Positions 1 to 7,700 are shown, counted from the first letter of the stretch. The stretch: 17,310 nt of DNA from Gammaproteobacteria bacterium (GCA_026713405.1 JAPOON010000564.1:1-17310); one strand, 5' to 3'. A program made the numbers and translations. The notes: generated from the sequence alone by a model not told the origin.

Positions 1-1274
1 CCTCCCTGGTTTCCCCAGGCACTCCTGAGATAGTTACCCAGCGCGGCGACGTCGGCGTTGCTGAGCTTGTCCCGGTAGGGAACCATGTCCTCCCAGAGCT
101 GGTATGGGGGCGCTACGTCGTCCGGCACGGCAGCGCCATAGAGAACGATGTTAATGAGTGAAGCGGGCGACGCCGCCTGCACCACGGCGCTGCCGGCCAG
201 GGGCGGCGCCTTGAAGAAATTGCCGCGGCCGCTTGCCATGTGACAGTCCTCGCAGTGTTCGGTGTACAGGGCCAATCCGGTTTCCCACTGCCCGGGGTCG
301 GGTGCGGTTCCGGCATCGTCCGCGATCGGCGGCAGGCTCTTCAGGTATTCCGCCACGGCCCGGGCATCGCCCGCGGTGAGGTGCCGCGTACCCTCGGCGA
401 TGACGCTGTTCATGGGGCCGAAGCGTCCGGCTTTCGGCGAATGGCCGAACCTCAGGTAGTTTGCGATGTCGTCCCTTGACCAGGCTCCCAGGCCCGTCGA
501 CGCTGGAGTGAGGTTGACCGCCGCCCACAGGCGCACCTTGTCCGGTGCCACCGGATGGAAATGGGTACCGCCGGACAGTGCCCGTTCCGGTATCTCGGCG
601 AGCAGCAGGTTGCGCGGCGAGTGACAGGCGCCGCAATGTCCTAGCGAGCGCACCAGGTAAGCGCCGCGATTCCACTCGGCCGAGCGACTGGACCTCTTAT
701 TCGCGGATAGGGTTGTCAAATGAGTCAATTCCCTCCCATCGGCATAGAGCCACTTCCAGAACACCAGGCTGCCGCGCCAGCCGATGGGGAACGGCAGATC
801 GTTCGCAGGGGGTCTGAAACGGACCGGCTCCCGCGACCGGATGTAGGCGAACAGCGCCGCCATGTCATCTTGCGAGAGCCCGGCAAACGCGGTGTAGGGA
901 AAGACCGGGTACAGGTGCTCCCCGCTGCTGGAGACGCCTTCGCGCATGGCGCGCGAAAAGTCTGCCAGCGTCCATCCTCCGATCCCTGTTTCCGGGTCGG
1001 GTGAGATGTTGCTCGAATACAGGGTGCCAAGTGGTTCCCGGGACCACGCTACGGCGATCGGAAAGGCAACGCCGCCCCCGAACGGCGCACCGTCTTTTCG
1101 GGTGTGGCAACTCGCACAGTTGCCCAGCGCCGCGAGATAGCGACCTTTTTCCACAAGGGCCTCGTCCTGGGCCGGACTCGCGACCCCCTGCAACAGGACC
1201 GTGACCGCCCAGATTCCGAAGCACAGGGCGTAGGGTAAGCGAGAACGCGGACGGCGGCTGCCGGTTCGACTCAC
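1..1274 (-). CDS. Triheme c-type cytochrome, dehydrogenase electron-transfer subunit type (C-terminus cut by window edge)
   Basis: My own reading of the minus strand gives an uninterrupted frame of 424 residues that leaves the window at base 1. It has three heme-attachment motifs: CASCH (53-57), CGACH (214-218) and CEDCH (342-346). A basic N-terminus followed by a hydrophobic stretch ending near VASPAQ forms a Sec signal peptide. Three evenly spaced class I heme domains are the hallmark of the cytochrome subunits of membrane alcohol, gluconate, sorbitol and fructose dehydrogenases. Those subunits pass electrons from a periplasmic dehydrogenase to ubiquinone or an oxidase. Family members are usually 420-480 residues, so little is missing. 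The start is GTG, chosen because AAGGAA lies 5 bases upstream and the signal peptide follows at once. It is the last visible gene of the operon. No catalytic partner is seen here, but one could lie beyond the left edge. Family confidence is high; the partner is unknown. Confidence 0.9.
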   Translation of the reverse strand, partial: MSRTGSRRPRSRLPYALCFGIWAVTVLLQGVASPAQDEALVEKGRYLAALGNCASCHTRKDGAPFGGGVAFPIAVAWSREPLGTLYSSNISPDPETGIGGWTLADFSRAMREGVSSSGEHLYPVFPYTAFAGLSQDDMAALFAYIRSREPVRFRPPANDLPFPIGWRGSLVFWKWLYADGRELTHLTTLSANKRSSRSAEWNRGAYLVRSLGHCGACHSPRNLLLAEIPERALSGGTHFHPVAPDKVRLWAAVNLTPASTGLGAWSRDDIANYLRFGHSPKAGRFGPMNSVIAEGTRHLTAGDARAVAEYLKSLPPIADDAGTAPDPGQWETGLALYTEHCEDCHMASGRGNFFKAPPLAGSAVVQAASPASLINIVLYGAAVPDDVAPPYQLWEDMVPYRDKLSNADVAALGNYLRSAWGNQG

Positions 1275-1279
1275 TGGAC

Positions 1280-1285
1280 TTCCTT
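1280..1285 (-). promoter_or_regulatory. Ribosome binding site deciding the GTG start of the triheme cytochrome
   Basis: AAGGAA on the minus strand sits 5 bases before the GTG at 1274. Another in-frame GTG lies about 30 bases upstream, but it has no comparable Shine-Dalgarno sequence at the right distance, so the downstream GTG is preferred. Confidence 0.55.
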
Positions 1286-1310
1286 GTGCCGTGGCCAAAC
1301 CACGCTCCTC

Positions 1311-1326
1311 GCGCCTTGATTGGCGC
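1311..1326 (-). repeat. Small perfect inverted repeat between two cytochrome genes
   Basis: GCGCC and GGCGC form a 5-bp perfect stem around a 6-base loop, in the 96-base gap between the tandem cytochrome gene and the triheme cytochrome gene. No T-run follows on the minus strand, so an intrinsic terminator is unlikely. It could be an mRNA processing or stabilising hairpin, or chance. Confidence 0.25.
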
Positions 1327-1370
1327 TGTTTCAGACCCGACAGAGACAGCTCAGATAGTGTTAACAGGCC

Positions 1371-2210
1371 CTAATCCGACTGTCGGTACAGGTCGTGACA
1401 CTGGTCGCAGGTCAGCGCATCCATCAGCGGGACGAGCGCTGCGTCCTTGCCCAGTTGCCGCGCGGTTTCCGCAGTTTTGCCGACTCCGTCCGCCAGTGCC
1501 CGCATCCGGGCCGCGAAGTCCTCCCGGTCGGTCCACACCCGCGGCAGGGACTCGCCGCCCGCCACGGCCGGCTCGAAGGCGCCGACCGACATCCGCGCGT
1601 TCGCGGCGATCGCCTCGAGGTGCAACACGAAGTTTCGGTCCGCGACCATCCAGGCCAGGATCTGCCCCACCGCGGCTGTCTGCGCATCCATGGCCCGCAT
1701 GAGAGAGCGGCGATACAGGACGGCGTCCTGACCGGGGTCGTCCCCGGTTTCGACCGCGGACCCTTCCATGTCGAGCCGATAGGCGTCGTGGCACCCCGTG
1801 CAATGCAATGCTTCCCGGACCCGGTCGGCGGAGAACTCAGCGGAAGTCGAGGCATCCCGCAGCGCCGCCAGCCCATCTGCCTGTTTCCCGGCGCGTTTCG
1901 AAAAGTCGTCCCAATCGTCCCACACCGCCGTCTTCGCGTTGCCGCCCGAGGCAGCCGGCTCGAACGCGGGGAGTACCTGTGACGAGGTGGCGGCCAGGGC
2001 CGCGAGATGATGTTCCAGGTCACGTGCCGGCGCACGCCCTTGCAGAACCATTTCCATGGCCTCGACCTGGGCGCCGAGGGTCTTCATGACGTTCTGGCGG
2101 TAGTCGACGTCGTCCGGCCCCGCCGCATGACCCGCCGGGCACAGGGCCCAGCAGAAGGCCAGCAGGACAACGGCCCCGAACGACGGCTCAGGGCATAACC
2201 GGGAATTCAT
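1371..2210 (-). CDS. Tandem (two-domain) cytochrome c556/c'-like protein
   Basis: This 279-residue protein has a signal peptide (hydrophobic 12-29, ending GHAA) and two copies of the class II cytochrome c fold (cytochrome c'/c556, PF01322). Copy one spans about 34-148, with YRQNVMK at 37-43 and heme site CTGCH at 137-141. Copy two spans about 163-278, with YRRSLMR at 166-172 and CDQCH at 268-272. Each copy also carries the family's 'W..DF..R' segment before the C-terminal heme motif. A Met in the first helix (M42, M171) suggests six-coordinate, low-spin c556-type hemes that carry electrons rather than bind gas. Class II cytochromes usually have a single domain of about 130 residues, so the duplication is unusual. 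The gene starts inside the upstream gene (23-base overlap), which implies translational coupling. Likely role: periplasmic diheme electron carrier for this operon (inference). Confidence 0.88.
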   Translation of the reverse strand: MNSRLCPEPSFGAVVLLAFCWALCPAGHAAGPDDVDYRQNVMKTLGAQVEAMEMVLQGRAPARDLEHHLAALAATSSQVLPAFEPAASGGNAKTAVWDDWDDFSKRAGKQADGLAALRDASTSAEFSADRVREALHCTGCHDAYRLDMEGSAVETGDDPGQDAVLYRRSLMRAMDAQTAAVGQILAWMVADRNFVLHLEAIAANARMSVGAFEPAVAGGESLPRVWTDREDFAARMRALADGVGKTAETARQLGKDAALVPLMDALTCDQCHDLYRQSD

Positions 2211-3480
2211 CGCCCAATACCGTGATTACCCCGAAGCCGCTCGATCGCGCCTCGATGGTGTGCCCGAGAACATCGCCGGGTATCCGGTCGCCTGCAAAGG
2301 TATAGACGGGCCGGCCGAACCAGGTCCACGCACGCACCGTCGGAACGCCCTCTCCGTAAGCGCCGGTGGGGTCCGCGAACGGGGGATGCGGTACGTCGGC
2401 GACACCCCAGTTGCCCTTGGCTAGCTGGTCCGGGCGCGCAGACACCGGGCGCCACTCCCGCGCGCACTGTTCGCCCGTGCCGCATACGGCCGAACGGTGG
2501 GCCGCCGCATCGCCGGGTTCATCGCAATGCAGGCCGTCCGGGGCACGGTCGAAACAGTAGAACACGTAGAGGGTCTGGTCCTCGGCGTCACCATAGACCC
2601 AGCCGATTTCGGGTACGCTCATGTGCATCGTCACGAATTCCGGGCGCGGCCTGGCCGGCTGGAAGACCAGGGGCTGCCAGCGCCCCGACTCCACGATGCG
2701 CTGTATCCGGTGCCGTGGCAGGTCAGCCCGGGGCCGGTACAGCGCCTGGCCACGGAAGGCCCATTGCCTGCTCCCGTCGGCACGGTCGACGATGGTGAAC
2801 TCGTCACCGGGGCGCGCCAGTTCCGGGGCGGATACGGGCAGCCAATCCGAATTCCCTGCTCCTGCTCCTGTTTCTGTTGCTGCTCCCGGCGCGAACAGCA
2901 GGCCGTCGTCTTCCGAGGCGAGCAACAGCCCCTGTACCTTGCGCACCAGCCCCACCCCGGGGGGAAACCACGTTTCCACCGGTACGGTACGCCAACGCCC
3001 GTAGCTCCCGAAGCCCATGGTGCCGTTGACATCGCCTGGAGCCAGGTCCCGGGTGGAGGTGTACAGCGGCGACCCGTCGAACGCCCATTGCCTGACGCCG
3101 TCGGGCCGCTCCACGATGCCGAAGTCTCCCTGTGTAACGGCATCGGGGCCGGCCCGATAAGGTCGCCAGCGGTTCACGCAGGTGCTGCGGAACGCGGCAC
3201 CGGGAATGGGATAGCCCTCTTCCCCCGGGGTACGCTCGTGGCGCGTGTCGCTGCAGCCGAATGTCCCCTCTTCGGGTTGATCCATGCCGTTTCTGTACAG
3301 GGTCATGCCTTCGGCTGTTGTATAGATTGGGCCCGCGGTGTCGGAGGACCCGATGGCCATCGCTTCGGGCAGGTGCGCCTTTGAGCTCGACGCGTAAGCC
3401 GGTACCTGGCAGCAGATCGCCAGCCCGCAAACGGCGACAAGGGCCACGATGATCGCGCCGGGATTTGCCCGCGAAGGCAT
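2188..3480 (-). CDS. Secreted protein with three COG4315-type (Lipoprotein_15-like) repeats, unknown function
   Basis: The 430-residue product has a signal peptide (hydrophobic 9-29, probable cleavage after AYA). Two Cys at 23-24 follow LAI, a poor lipobox, so lipidation is doubtful. Three diverged repeats are visible. Each has a 'TLY' or 'LLF' strand, then a W.P segment, then an element of the type FGIVERPDGVRQWAFDGSPLY. The latter elements are near 119-153 (WAFDGSPLYT, APGDVNG), 227-260 (WAFRGQALYR) and 357-406 (WTWFGRPVYTFAGD, PGDVLG). They resemble the 'secreted repeat of unknown function' family (PF03640/COG4315), whose members are usually single, short lipoproteins. Extra Cys pairs occur around 76/101 and 309-339. 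The gene begins 20 bases after the DUF1552 stop with no clear Shine-Dalgarno, and its end overlaps the tandem cytochrome gene. Its role is unknown; context suggests a periplasmic accessory. Confidence 0.72.
   Translation of the reverse strand: MPSRANPGAIIVALVAVCGLAICCQVPAYASSSKAHLPEAMAIGSSDTAGPIYTTAEGMTLYRNGMDQPEEGTFGCSDTRHERTPGEEGYPIPGAAFRSTCVNRWRPYRAGPDAVTQGDFGIVERPDGVRQWAFDGSPLYTSTRDLAPGDVNGTMGFGSYGRWRTVPVETWFPPGVGLVRKVQGLLLASEDDGLLFAPGAATETGAGAGNSDWLPVSAPELARPGDEFTIVDRADGSRQWAFRGQALYRPRADLPRHRIQRIVESGRWQPLVFQPARPRPEFVTMHMSVPEIGWVYGDAEDQTLYVFYCFDRAPDGLHCDEPGDAAAHRSAVCGTGEQCAREWRPVSARPDQLAKGNWGVADVPHPPFADPTGAYGEGVPTVRAWTWFGRPVYTFAGDRIPGDVLGHTIEARSSGFGVITVLGDEFPVMP
2857..2886. repeat. Low-complexity GCTCCT-like run inside the secreted-repeat gene
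   Basis: An imperfect run of GCTCCT/GTTTCT/GCTGCT units encodes an Ala/Thr/Gly/Glu-rich linker (about residues 198-209) between repeats one and two of the COG4315-like protein. It looks like slippage-derived linker DNA, and the reading frame is kept. Confidence 0.35.
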
Positions 3481-3500
3481 CGCAAGGAAGCGCGGATTCG

Positions 3501-4853
3501 TCAGCCGAGTATTTCCGAGATGACCTTCGATGTGCGTAGCGATCCGGCGCCCCAGTCGCCGATGGAGAGCCCCATCAGGCGCTGTACCGTGTAGCCGAGG
3601 CGGGTGGCCACATCGCCGCCGCCATCGATGTGCAGCCCGTTCTTCAATAGCCCGCCCGCAGTCCCCACCGTGAACATCGGGGTGCCCTGCAGTTCGTGGG
3701 TCTTGGCGCTTTCGTTGTCGGAGTGGGCGTAGACGAGCATGTGATCGAGCAGCGTACCGTCGCCTTCCGGCTGGGCAGCCAGTGCCCCGACGAAATACGC
3801 GAACGCCTTGAATGCTTCCCGCAGGAACCGGGAACTCTCCACCTGGATGCCCAGTTCGTCGTCGATCAACTCCTCGTGCGTGATGTTGTGGTGCACGTTG
3901 GCCAGCCCTTCGCGGGTGAGCGACGAGGAGGAGTTGGAATACAGCATGTTGAAGACCTTGGTCTGGTTGCAGGCCAGGGCCATCACCAGGAGATCCGTCA
4001 TCGCCTTGTGGCGCTGCTCGACGAAACGCACGTCGAGACCCGCGGGGATTTCCTCGGGAGCTTCGGAGGGAATACGGCAGGCCGGCGCCGGCGGCGGTTT
4101 CTCGAGTTGCAGCGCGAGCCGGCCTTCCAGTTCGCGGACCGCGGTGAAGTGCCGGTCGAGGCGTGCCTTGTCCCCGGCGCCCAGGCGCTTCGACAGCTCC
4201 TTCGACTCCTCCAGAACTCCGGAAAGGACGCTCTTGCGCACCATGGTGGCGGGGTCAGGCGCAAATTCGCCCGCGTTCGGGTCGGCAAAGCCGGTTCCGA
4301 ACAGTTTCCTGTAGGCCTCCAGCGCCGAGATTTCGGGCGGGTTGGTGGCGTTGGCGCCATGGAAGCTGTAGCTGTCCCGGGGATTGCCGGTGGCGGCGAA
4401 GCTGAGCATGCGGAACGGCGTGCCGCCGCCGATGGCCCGGGCGATGGGCAGGTCGAGGCTCTCGCCGGGCAGGTCGCTGCGGCCGCTCGGCGTGGCCCCG
4501 CAGCGTAGCGCCACCCAGCCCGAGTAGTGGCAGAGGTTCGGGTTGCCGTCCGTCGGGATGGAAAACCGCGTAAACAGGTTGAGGTGCTGCTTGATGTCCT
4601 TGAGCGAGGCGATCTCCTCGGGCAGGTCGAAGTCGGCGCCGATCTTCTTCGGGATGAACGCGCGCTTGTTCATGCCCAGCCCCCAGAACCAGGTTCCGAA
4701 GCGGGTGGGCAAGGGTGACTTCGTCGACGCGAACGCGGTGCCGTTCTCGTTGAGAAAACAGTCGAGCACCGGCAGCCCCACGGCGACCGCGCCGCCGTTG
4801 AGCATGCCGCGCAACAGCCGTCTGCGGCTCAGTGGTCGGGGCTTAACGAGCAT
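3501..4853 (-). CDS. DUF1552 (HXXSHH family) Tat-exported protein
   Basis: This is a 450-residue protein with a twin-arginine type signal: SRRRLLRG at 9-16, then a hydrophobic stretch to about residue 31. The body matches the DUF1552/PF07586 family, with the early FGTWFWGLGMN block, a central ALACNQTKVFNMLY block (293-305) and the C-terminal LVYAHSDNES...TPMFTVGTAGG block (373-401). The family's name-giving HXXSHH motif appears as HNITHE (322-327), so it is altered. DUF1552 proteins are known mainly as gene partners of DUF1592 proteins in Planctomycetes, myxobacteria and some proteobacteria. No reaction is established. The gene starts within the DUF1592 gene (11-base overlap), and its Shine-Dalgarno GGAGGA lies in the last codons of that gene, so the two are translationally coupled. 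Likely a periplasmic enzyme or a partner in a complex with the DUF1592 protein (inference). Confidence 0.88.
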   Translation of the reverse strand: MLVKPRPLSRRRLLRGMLNGGAVAVGLPVLDCFLNENGTAFASTKSPLPTRFGTWFWGLGMNKRAFIPKKIGADFDLPEEIASLKDIKQHLNLFTRFSIPTDGNPNLCHYSGWVALRCGATPSGRSDLPGESLDLPIARAIGGGTPFRMLSFAATGNPRDSYSFHGANATNPPEISALEAYRKLFGTGFADPNAGEFAPDPATMVRKSVLSGVLEESKELSKRLGAGDKARLDRHFTAVRELEGRLALQLEKPPPAPACRIPSEAPEEIPAGLDVRFVEQRHKAMTDLLVMALACNQTKVFNMLYSNSSSSLTREGLANVHHNITHEELIDDELGIQVESSRFLREAFKAFAYFVGALAAQPEGDGTLLDHMLVYAHSDNESAKTHELQGTPMFTVGTAGGLLKNGLHIDGGGDVATRLGYTVQRLMGLSIGDWGAGSLRTSKVISEILG

Positions 4854-6519
4854 GGGTATCCTCCATGGCGACCAGCGCTGGCGGGGCTTCGACTCGGTCG
4901 AATGCCCGGCTCATAGCGATTGTATATAGCAATTCCGGGAATCGATAGCCGCCCTCTTCGAACCGCGCTTCCAGGTAGCGGAGCAGTGGGCGGTCAGCCA
5001 GCTCGATCTCCCGTCCGGTGGCGTAGCTGAAGCTGCGGCTGACCAGGCAGGATGTGAGCGCCGGGTCGTCCCGCAGCCGGTAACCGAGATCGATGGCATC
5101 CCGCACCGGCACGCGGTTCACCTCGCCGCTCGAGTCGATGGGCGCACCGTTCTCCGTCAGGCGGAACTGTCCGGCCCCGTCGAAGCGCTCGAATACGAGC
5201 CCGAGCGGGTCAGTCAGCCGATGACAGCCGGCGCAGATGGGGTTGGTGTTGTGTGCGTCGAGGCGCTGCCGAGCCGTCCGGCGCTCGGCGGTGGAGTTCT
5301 CGAACAACTCGAAGCTGACGTTCGGGGGTGGATCAGGCACGTGCTGGCACAACAGGGTTTCACGCAACCCGCGGCCCCGGTTGGTGGGCGAGGTTCTGCC
5401 GGGGTGGGAGTAGCGGGCCAGGAAGCCCACCAGGGTCAGCAAGCCGGCGCGGCGCCCCTCCTCCGAAAACTCATGGGGAACCCACTCGTTGGGGCCGGCG
5501 TGCACCGGCACCCGGTACACGGCGGCCAGGTCGCGGGTCATGAAGGTATGGCGGGTGACGAACAGATCCCGATAGTCGCCGTGCGGGGTCAGCAGGTGAT
5601 CGTCTATGGTACGCAGCAGCTGCTTCCGCGCCTGCATCACCACCTTGGAGGTGAACGCGGGATAGATGACCGGATCCTTGGCCAGGAGGTCGAATCCTTC
5701 CGCCACCAGCATGTCGTCGAAAAACGCCCGCACGCCCTGCTCGACGCGCGGCGATGCCAGCATGCGCTGGAGTTCATTGCGCACCCCGTCCGGCGCGTGC
5801 AGGCGACCGCCCTCCGCTGCATCGAGCAGGGCGCGGTCCGGCGCCGCATCCCACAGGAAGAAACTGAGTCGCGAAGCCTTCGAGGGGCCGTCCAGCCGCC
5901 ACTTCCCGGGGTTCGCGGGATCCGGTTCGGCGGTCTCCTGAATGTAGAGGAATCTGGGCGAGACCAGCAGGTAGGAGAGCGCGGCGGAGAGGCCTTCGTG
6001 GAAGTCGCCTGCCGCCACGGCAGCGCTTCCCGCAAGACGCACGGCGCCGTCGAGTTCGGACGCGGTCAACGTGCGGCGAAACAGCAGCCGCCCTACCGGC
6101 GCCAGAAATTCGCGCGCGCAGGCATCGTCGCGGCCGTGGGTGGGAGCCGGCCGGCAGGGAATGAGAAGGTCGCGATTCGCTTCGCTGACCACCTTCCCGG
6201 CAACGGCGCGGGCAGCGCTTTCCAGGGGCTCCAGGGCGCCGACGGTCATCACCGCCGCGCGCGCCCCCACAGCAATCAGCCCCCCGGTTCGCGGAACCGG
6301 CGCGAACCGGACATTTGGCACGATGTGGTCGCCGAAAATCGCCCCGATGGTATTGGCGTACTGGCTCTGGCTCAGTAGCCGCAGCGACGCCTCCGCACCC
6401 GGAGTATCCGGTTCGAGCAGGGGTTCGGCGGCCATGGAACGGGCTCCCGGAACCATCAGCATGACGAGCCCGGCGAGCAGGCTCAACCAGGCGATGCCCC
6501 TTTTGCCGGCGCGATTCAT
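4843..6519 (-). CDS. DUF1592-type (PSD) exported heme-binding protein, partner of DUF1552
   Basis: This 558-residue protein has a signal peptide (hydrophobic 9-30). Its domain order follows the planctomycete-type cascade. DUF1587 starts at LRLLSQSQYANTIGAIFG (46-63) and DUF1595 covers about 132-195 (FRRTLTASEL...SPRFLYIQE). DUF1592 covers about 208-340, DUF1588 about 354-455, and DUF1585 covers the C-terminus (about 470-540). DUF1588 carries RAGLLTLVGFLA and one heme-type motif, CAGCH, at 429-433, followed by RLTDPLGLVFERFDGAG. Many homologues have an additional N-terminal cytochrome c domain; here the mature protein starts directly at DUF1587, so only one CXXCH is present. It abuts the upstream unknown gene with a one-base overlap (TGATG), has GAGG just upstream, and overlaps DUF1552. 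The family has no proven activity; a c-type heme redox role is inferred from the motif and the neighbouring cytochromes. Confidence 0.9.
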   Translation of the reverse strand: MNRAGKRGIAWLSLLAGLVMLMVPGARSMAAEPLLEPDTPGAEASLRLLSQSQYANTIGAIFGDHIVPNVRFAPVPRTGGLIAVGARAAVMTVGALEPLESAARAVAGKVVSEANRDLLIPCRPAPTHGRDDACAREFLAPVGRLLFRRTLTASELDGAVRLAGSAAVAAGDFHEGLSAALSYLLVSPRFLYIQETAEPDPANPGKWRLDGPSKASRLSFFLWDAAPDRALLDAAEGGRLHAPDGVRNELQRMLASPRVEQGVRAFFDDMLVAEGFDLLAKDPVIYPAFTSKVVMQARKQLLRTIDDHLLTPHGDYRDLFVTRHTFMTRDLAAVYRVPVHAGPNEWVPHEFSEEGRRAGLLTLVGFLARYSHPGRTSPTNRGRGLRETLLCQHVPDPPPNVSFELFENSTAERRTARQRLDAHNTNPICAGCHRLTDPLGLVFERFDGAGQFRLTENGAPIDSSGEVNRVPVRDAIDLGYRLRDDPALTSCLVSRSFSYATGREIELADRPLLRYLEARFEEGGYRFPELLYTIAMSRAFDRVEAPPALVAMEDTHAR

Positions 6520-7616
6520 CAGTAGCCTCTCAGGTCGGCCAGGGCCGCGTCGTAGCCGGACGGCGGGTGGACGATGAAGGTTCGCACAGCCTCGATCTTG
6601 AGTGCCGAAGAGATCGCCGTGCAGCGACCGGTTTCCGGGTCACGCCGGCCATCGGCCAGGCGCGCGGTCGCCGCGTACATGCTTGGCGGGCTCCAGGCGG
6701 AGTTGTCCACCGAAACGGAGAGACCCCGGCGGTACATCAGCCAGTAGTCCTCGAGGTCCTGATAGCCGCCCATCAAGCCGGTCGCGCCCTCTTCGGTGAG
6801 CTTGAGCCTGAAGTGCAGGTCGTACCAGTCCCGGGTGCCGGTTCTGACGTTCCAGCGCATGGTGAAACGGGCGTAGGGAATGGGATCGATGGTCAGCACA
6901 CCGTCGTCGATGCGCCCACGGGTGTGCGCGATGGGCGGTATGCGTCCATCCACGCGTTGCGACAGGCCGGGCCGGAACGCCTCGTCACCCCGCTTGAGCA
7001 GCGGGTCGCGTCCCTTGTAGATCGCCACGGAAACATCGTCGTCGTTGCGTTCGTCGTTCACGCCGCTGATCTCGATGAGCGTGCGGTTCTGGGAATACTG
7101 GGGAAACTCCATCATCCGGTAGCCGGCCGCCGCGCCGGTGGAGCGCCAGCCCTTGGTGCACCCCATGGCCCGGTACAGCTGGTTGTCCACCAGCCCCGAC
7201 CCATCGGCATTCCGGTACTTCCGGTGCGCGCAGGTTGTCGCCGTTGCCGAACCGTCCGTTGTGCCGTCGAGATCGAAGCCGTGGGCAAGCTCGCTCTTGA
7301 CCTCCTTGTAAGGCAACGGGTCCTCGATGGCCCAGGGCAGCGCCGTGGAGTTTTCGCCGTTCGGGCCGCGGTTCCAGCGGTGCCCGAAGTGCCGGCTCCG
7401 CTGTTCGCGCACGTTTTCGTCGAGCGCGTTCCAGTTGTCCTTTTCCGTGTGTTGCAACCCCTCCGGGCACTCGACCTCGGCGTTGGGCGATTCCCAATGC
7501 CCCGGGCGCTCCATGGTCAGCACCAGCCCGATGGTCTCGCCGGGCGGGGCTGACGGGATGGGCGCCGCAGCACTTGATCCTGCGGCAAACCCGACCACCG
7601 CGGCTGCCAACGGCAA
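6519..7616 (-). CDS. Unrecognised secreted protein, TTG start, upstream partner of the DUF1592/DUF1552 pair
   Basis: I do not recognise a named domain in this 365-residue protein. The first 24 residues are Ala-rich and hydrophobic and end near SSAAAPIPSA, so it is probably exported. The mature part has four Cys (50, 129, 153, 332), enough for two disulfides. A conserved-looking central block contains DGSATATTCAHRK (121-133) and LVDNQLYRAMGC (142-153). The second half is rich in beta-type and aromatic segments (DWYDLHFRL, YWLMYRRGLSV). The only start codons after the preceding stop are TTG codons; the one at 7616 has GGAGGT 6 bases upstream. The frame is open back to the receptor stop, and the untranslated codons just upstream encode RRR, which would have made a better signal-peptide n-region. 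The gene ends with a one-base overlap into DUF1592, so the products probably act together. Confidence 0.75.
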   Translation of the reverse strand: MPLAAAVVGFAAGSSAAAPIPSAPPGETIGLVLTMERPGHWESPNAEVECPEGLQHTEKDNWNALDENVREQRSRHFGHRWNRGPNGENSTALPWAIEDPLPYKEVKSELAHGFDLDGTTDGSATATTCAHRKYRNADGSGLVDNQLYRAMGCTKGWRSTGAAAGYRMMEFPQYSQNRTLIEISGVNDERNDDDVSVAIYKGRDPLLKRGDEAFRPGLSQRVDGRIPPIAHTRGRIDDGVLTIDPIPYARFTMRWNVRTGTRDWYDLHFRLKLTEEGATGLMGGYQDLEDYWLMYRRGLSVSVDNSAWSPPSMYAATARLADGRRDPETGRCTAISSALKIEAVRTFIVHPPSGYDAALADLRGY

Positions 7617-7622
7617 AAAGAA

Positions 7623-7628
7623 ACCTCC
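7623..7628 (-). promoter_or_regulatory. Strong Shine-Dalgarno supporting a TTG start
   Basis: GGAGGT on the minus strand is 6 bases before the TTG at 7616. No ATG or GTG exists in frame between the receptor's stop codon (7701) and this point, so this site decides the start of the unrecognised secreted protein. Confidence 0.6.
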
Positions 7629-7700
7629 GGCCCGCCGCCGGGGGGCCGTTCCGCCGTACCGCTCAGATTGCCGGTATAAGCTTCTCGTGTGATCGACTCC

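Noticed and set aside
151..1224. Minus-strand open frames at 151-675 and 865-1224 with fragments such as LCELPHPKRR
   Set aside because: They are out of frame with the triheme cytochrome. The fragment is a shifted reading of the CASCH heme site.
2857..2886. Short repetitive run considered as a CRISPR-like or regulatory repeat
   Set aside because: The units are about 6 bases, imperfect and inside a coding frame. They encode a linker.
5221..6378. A 385-codon plus-strand open frame opposite the DUF1592-type gene
   Set aside because: It is a mirror of the GC-biased third positions of the real minus-strand gene. It has no recognisable motif, signal or ribosome site.
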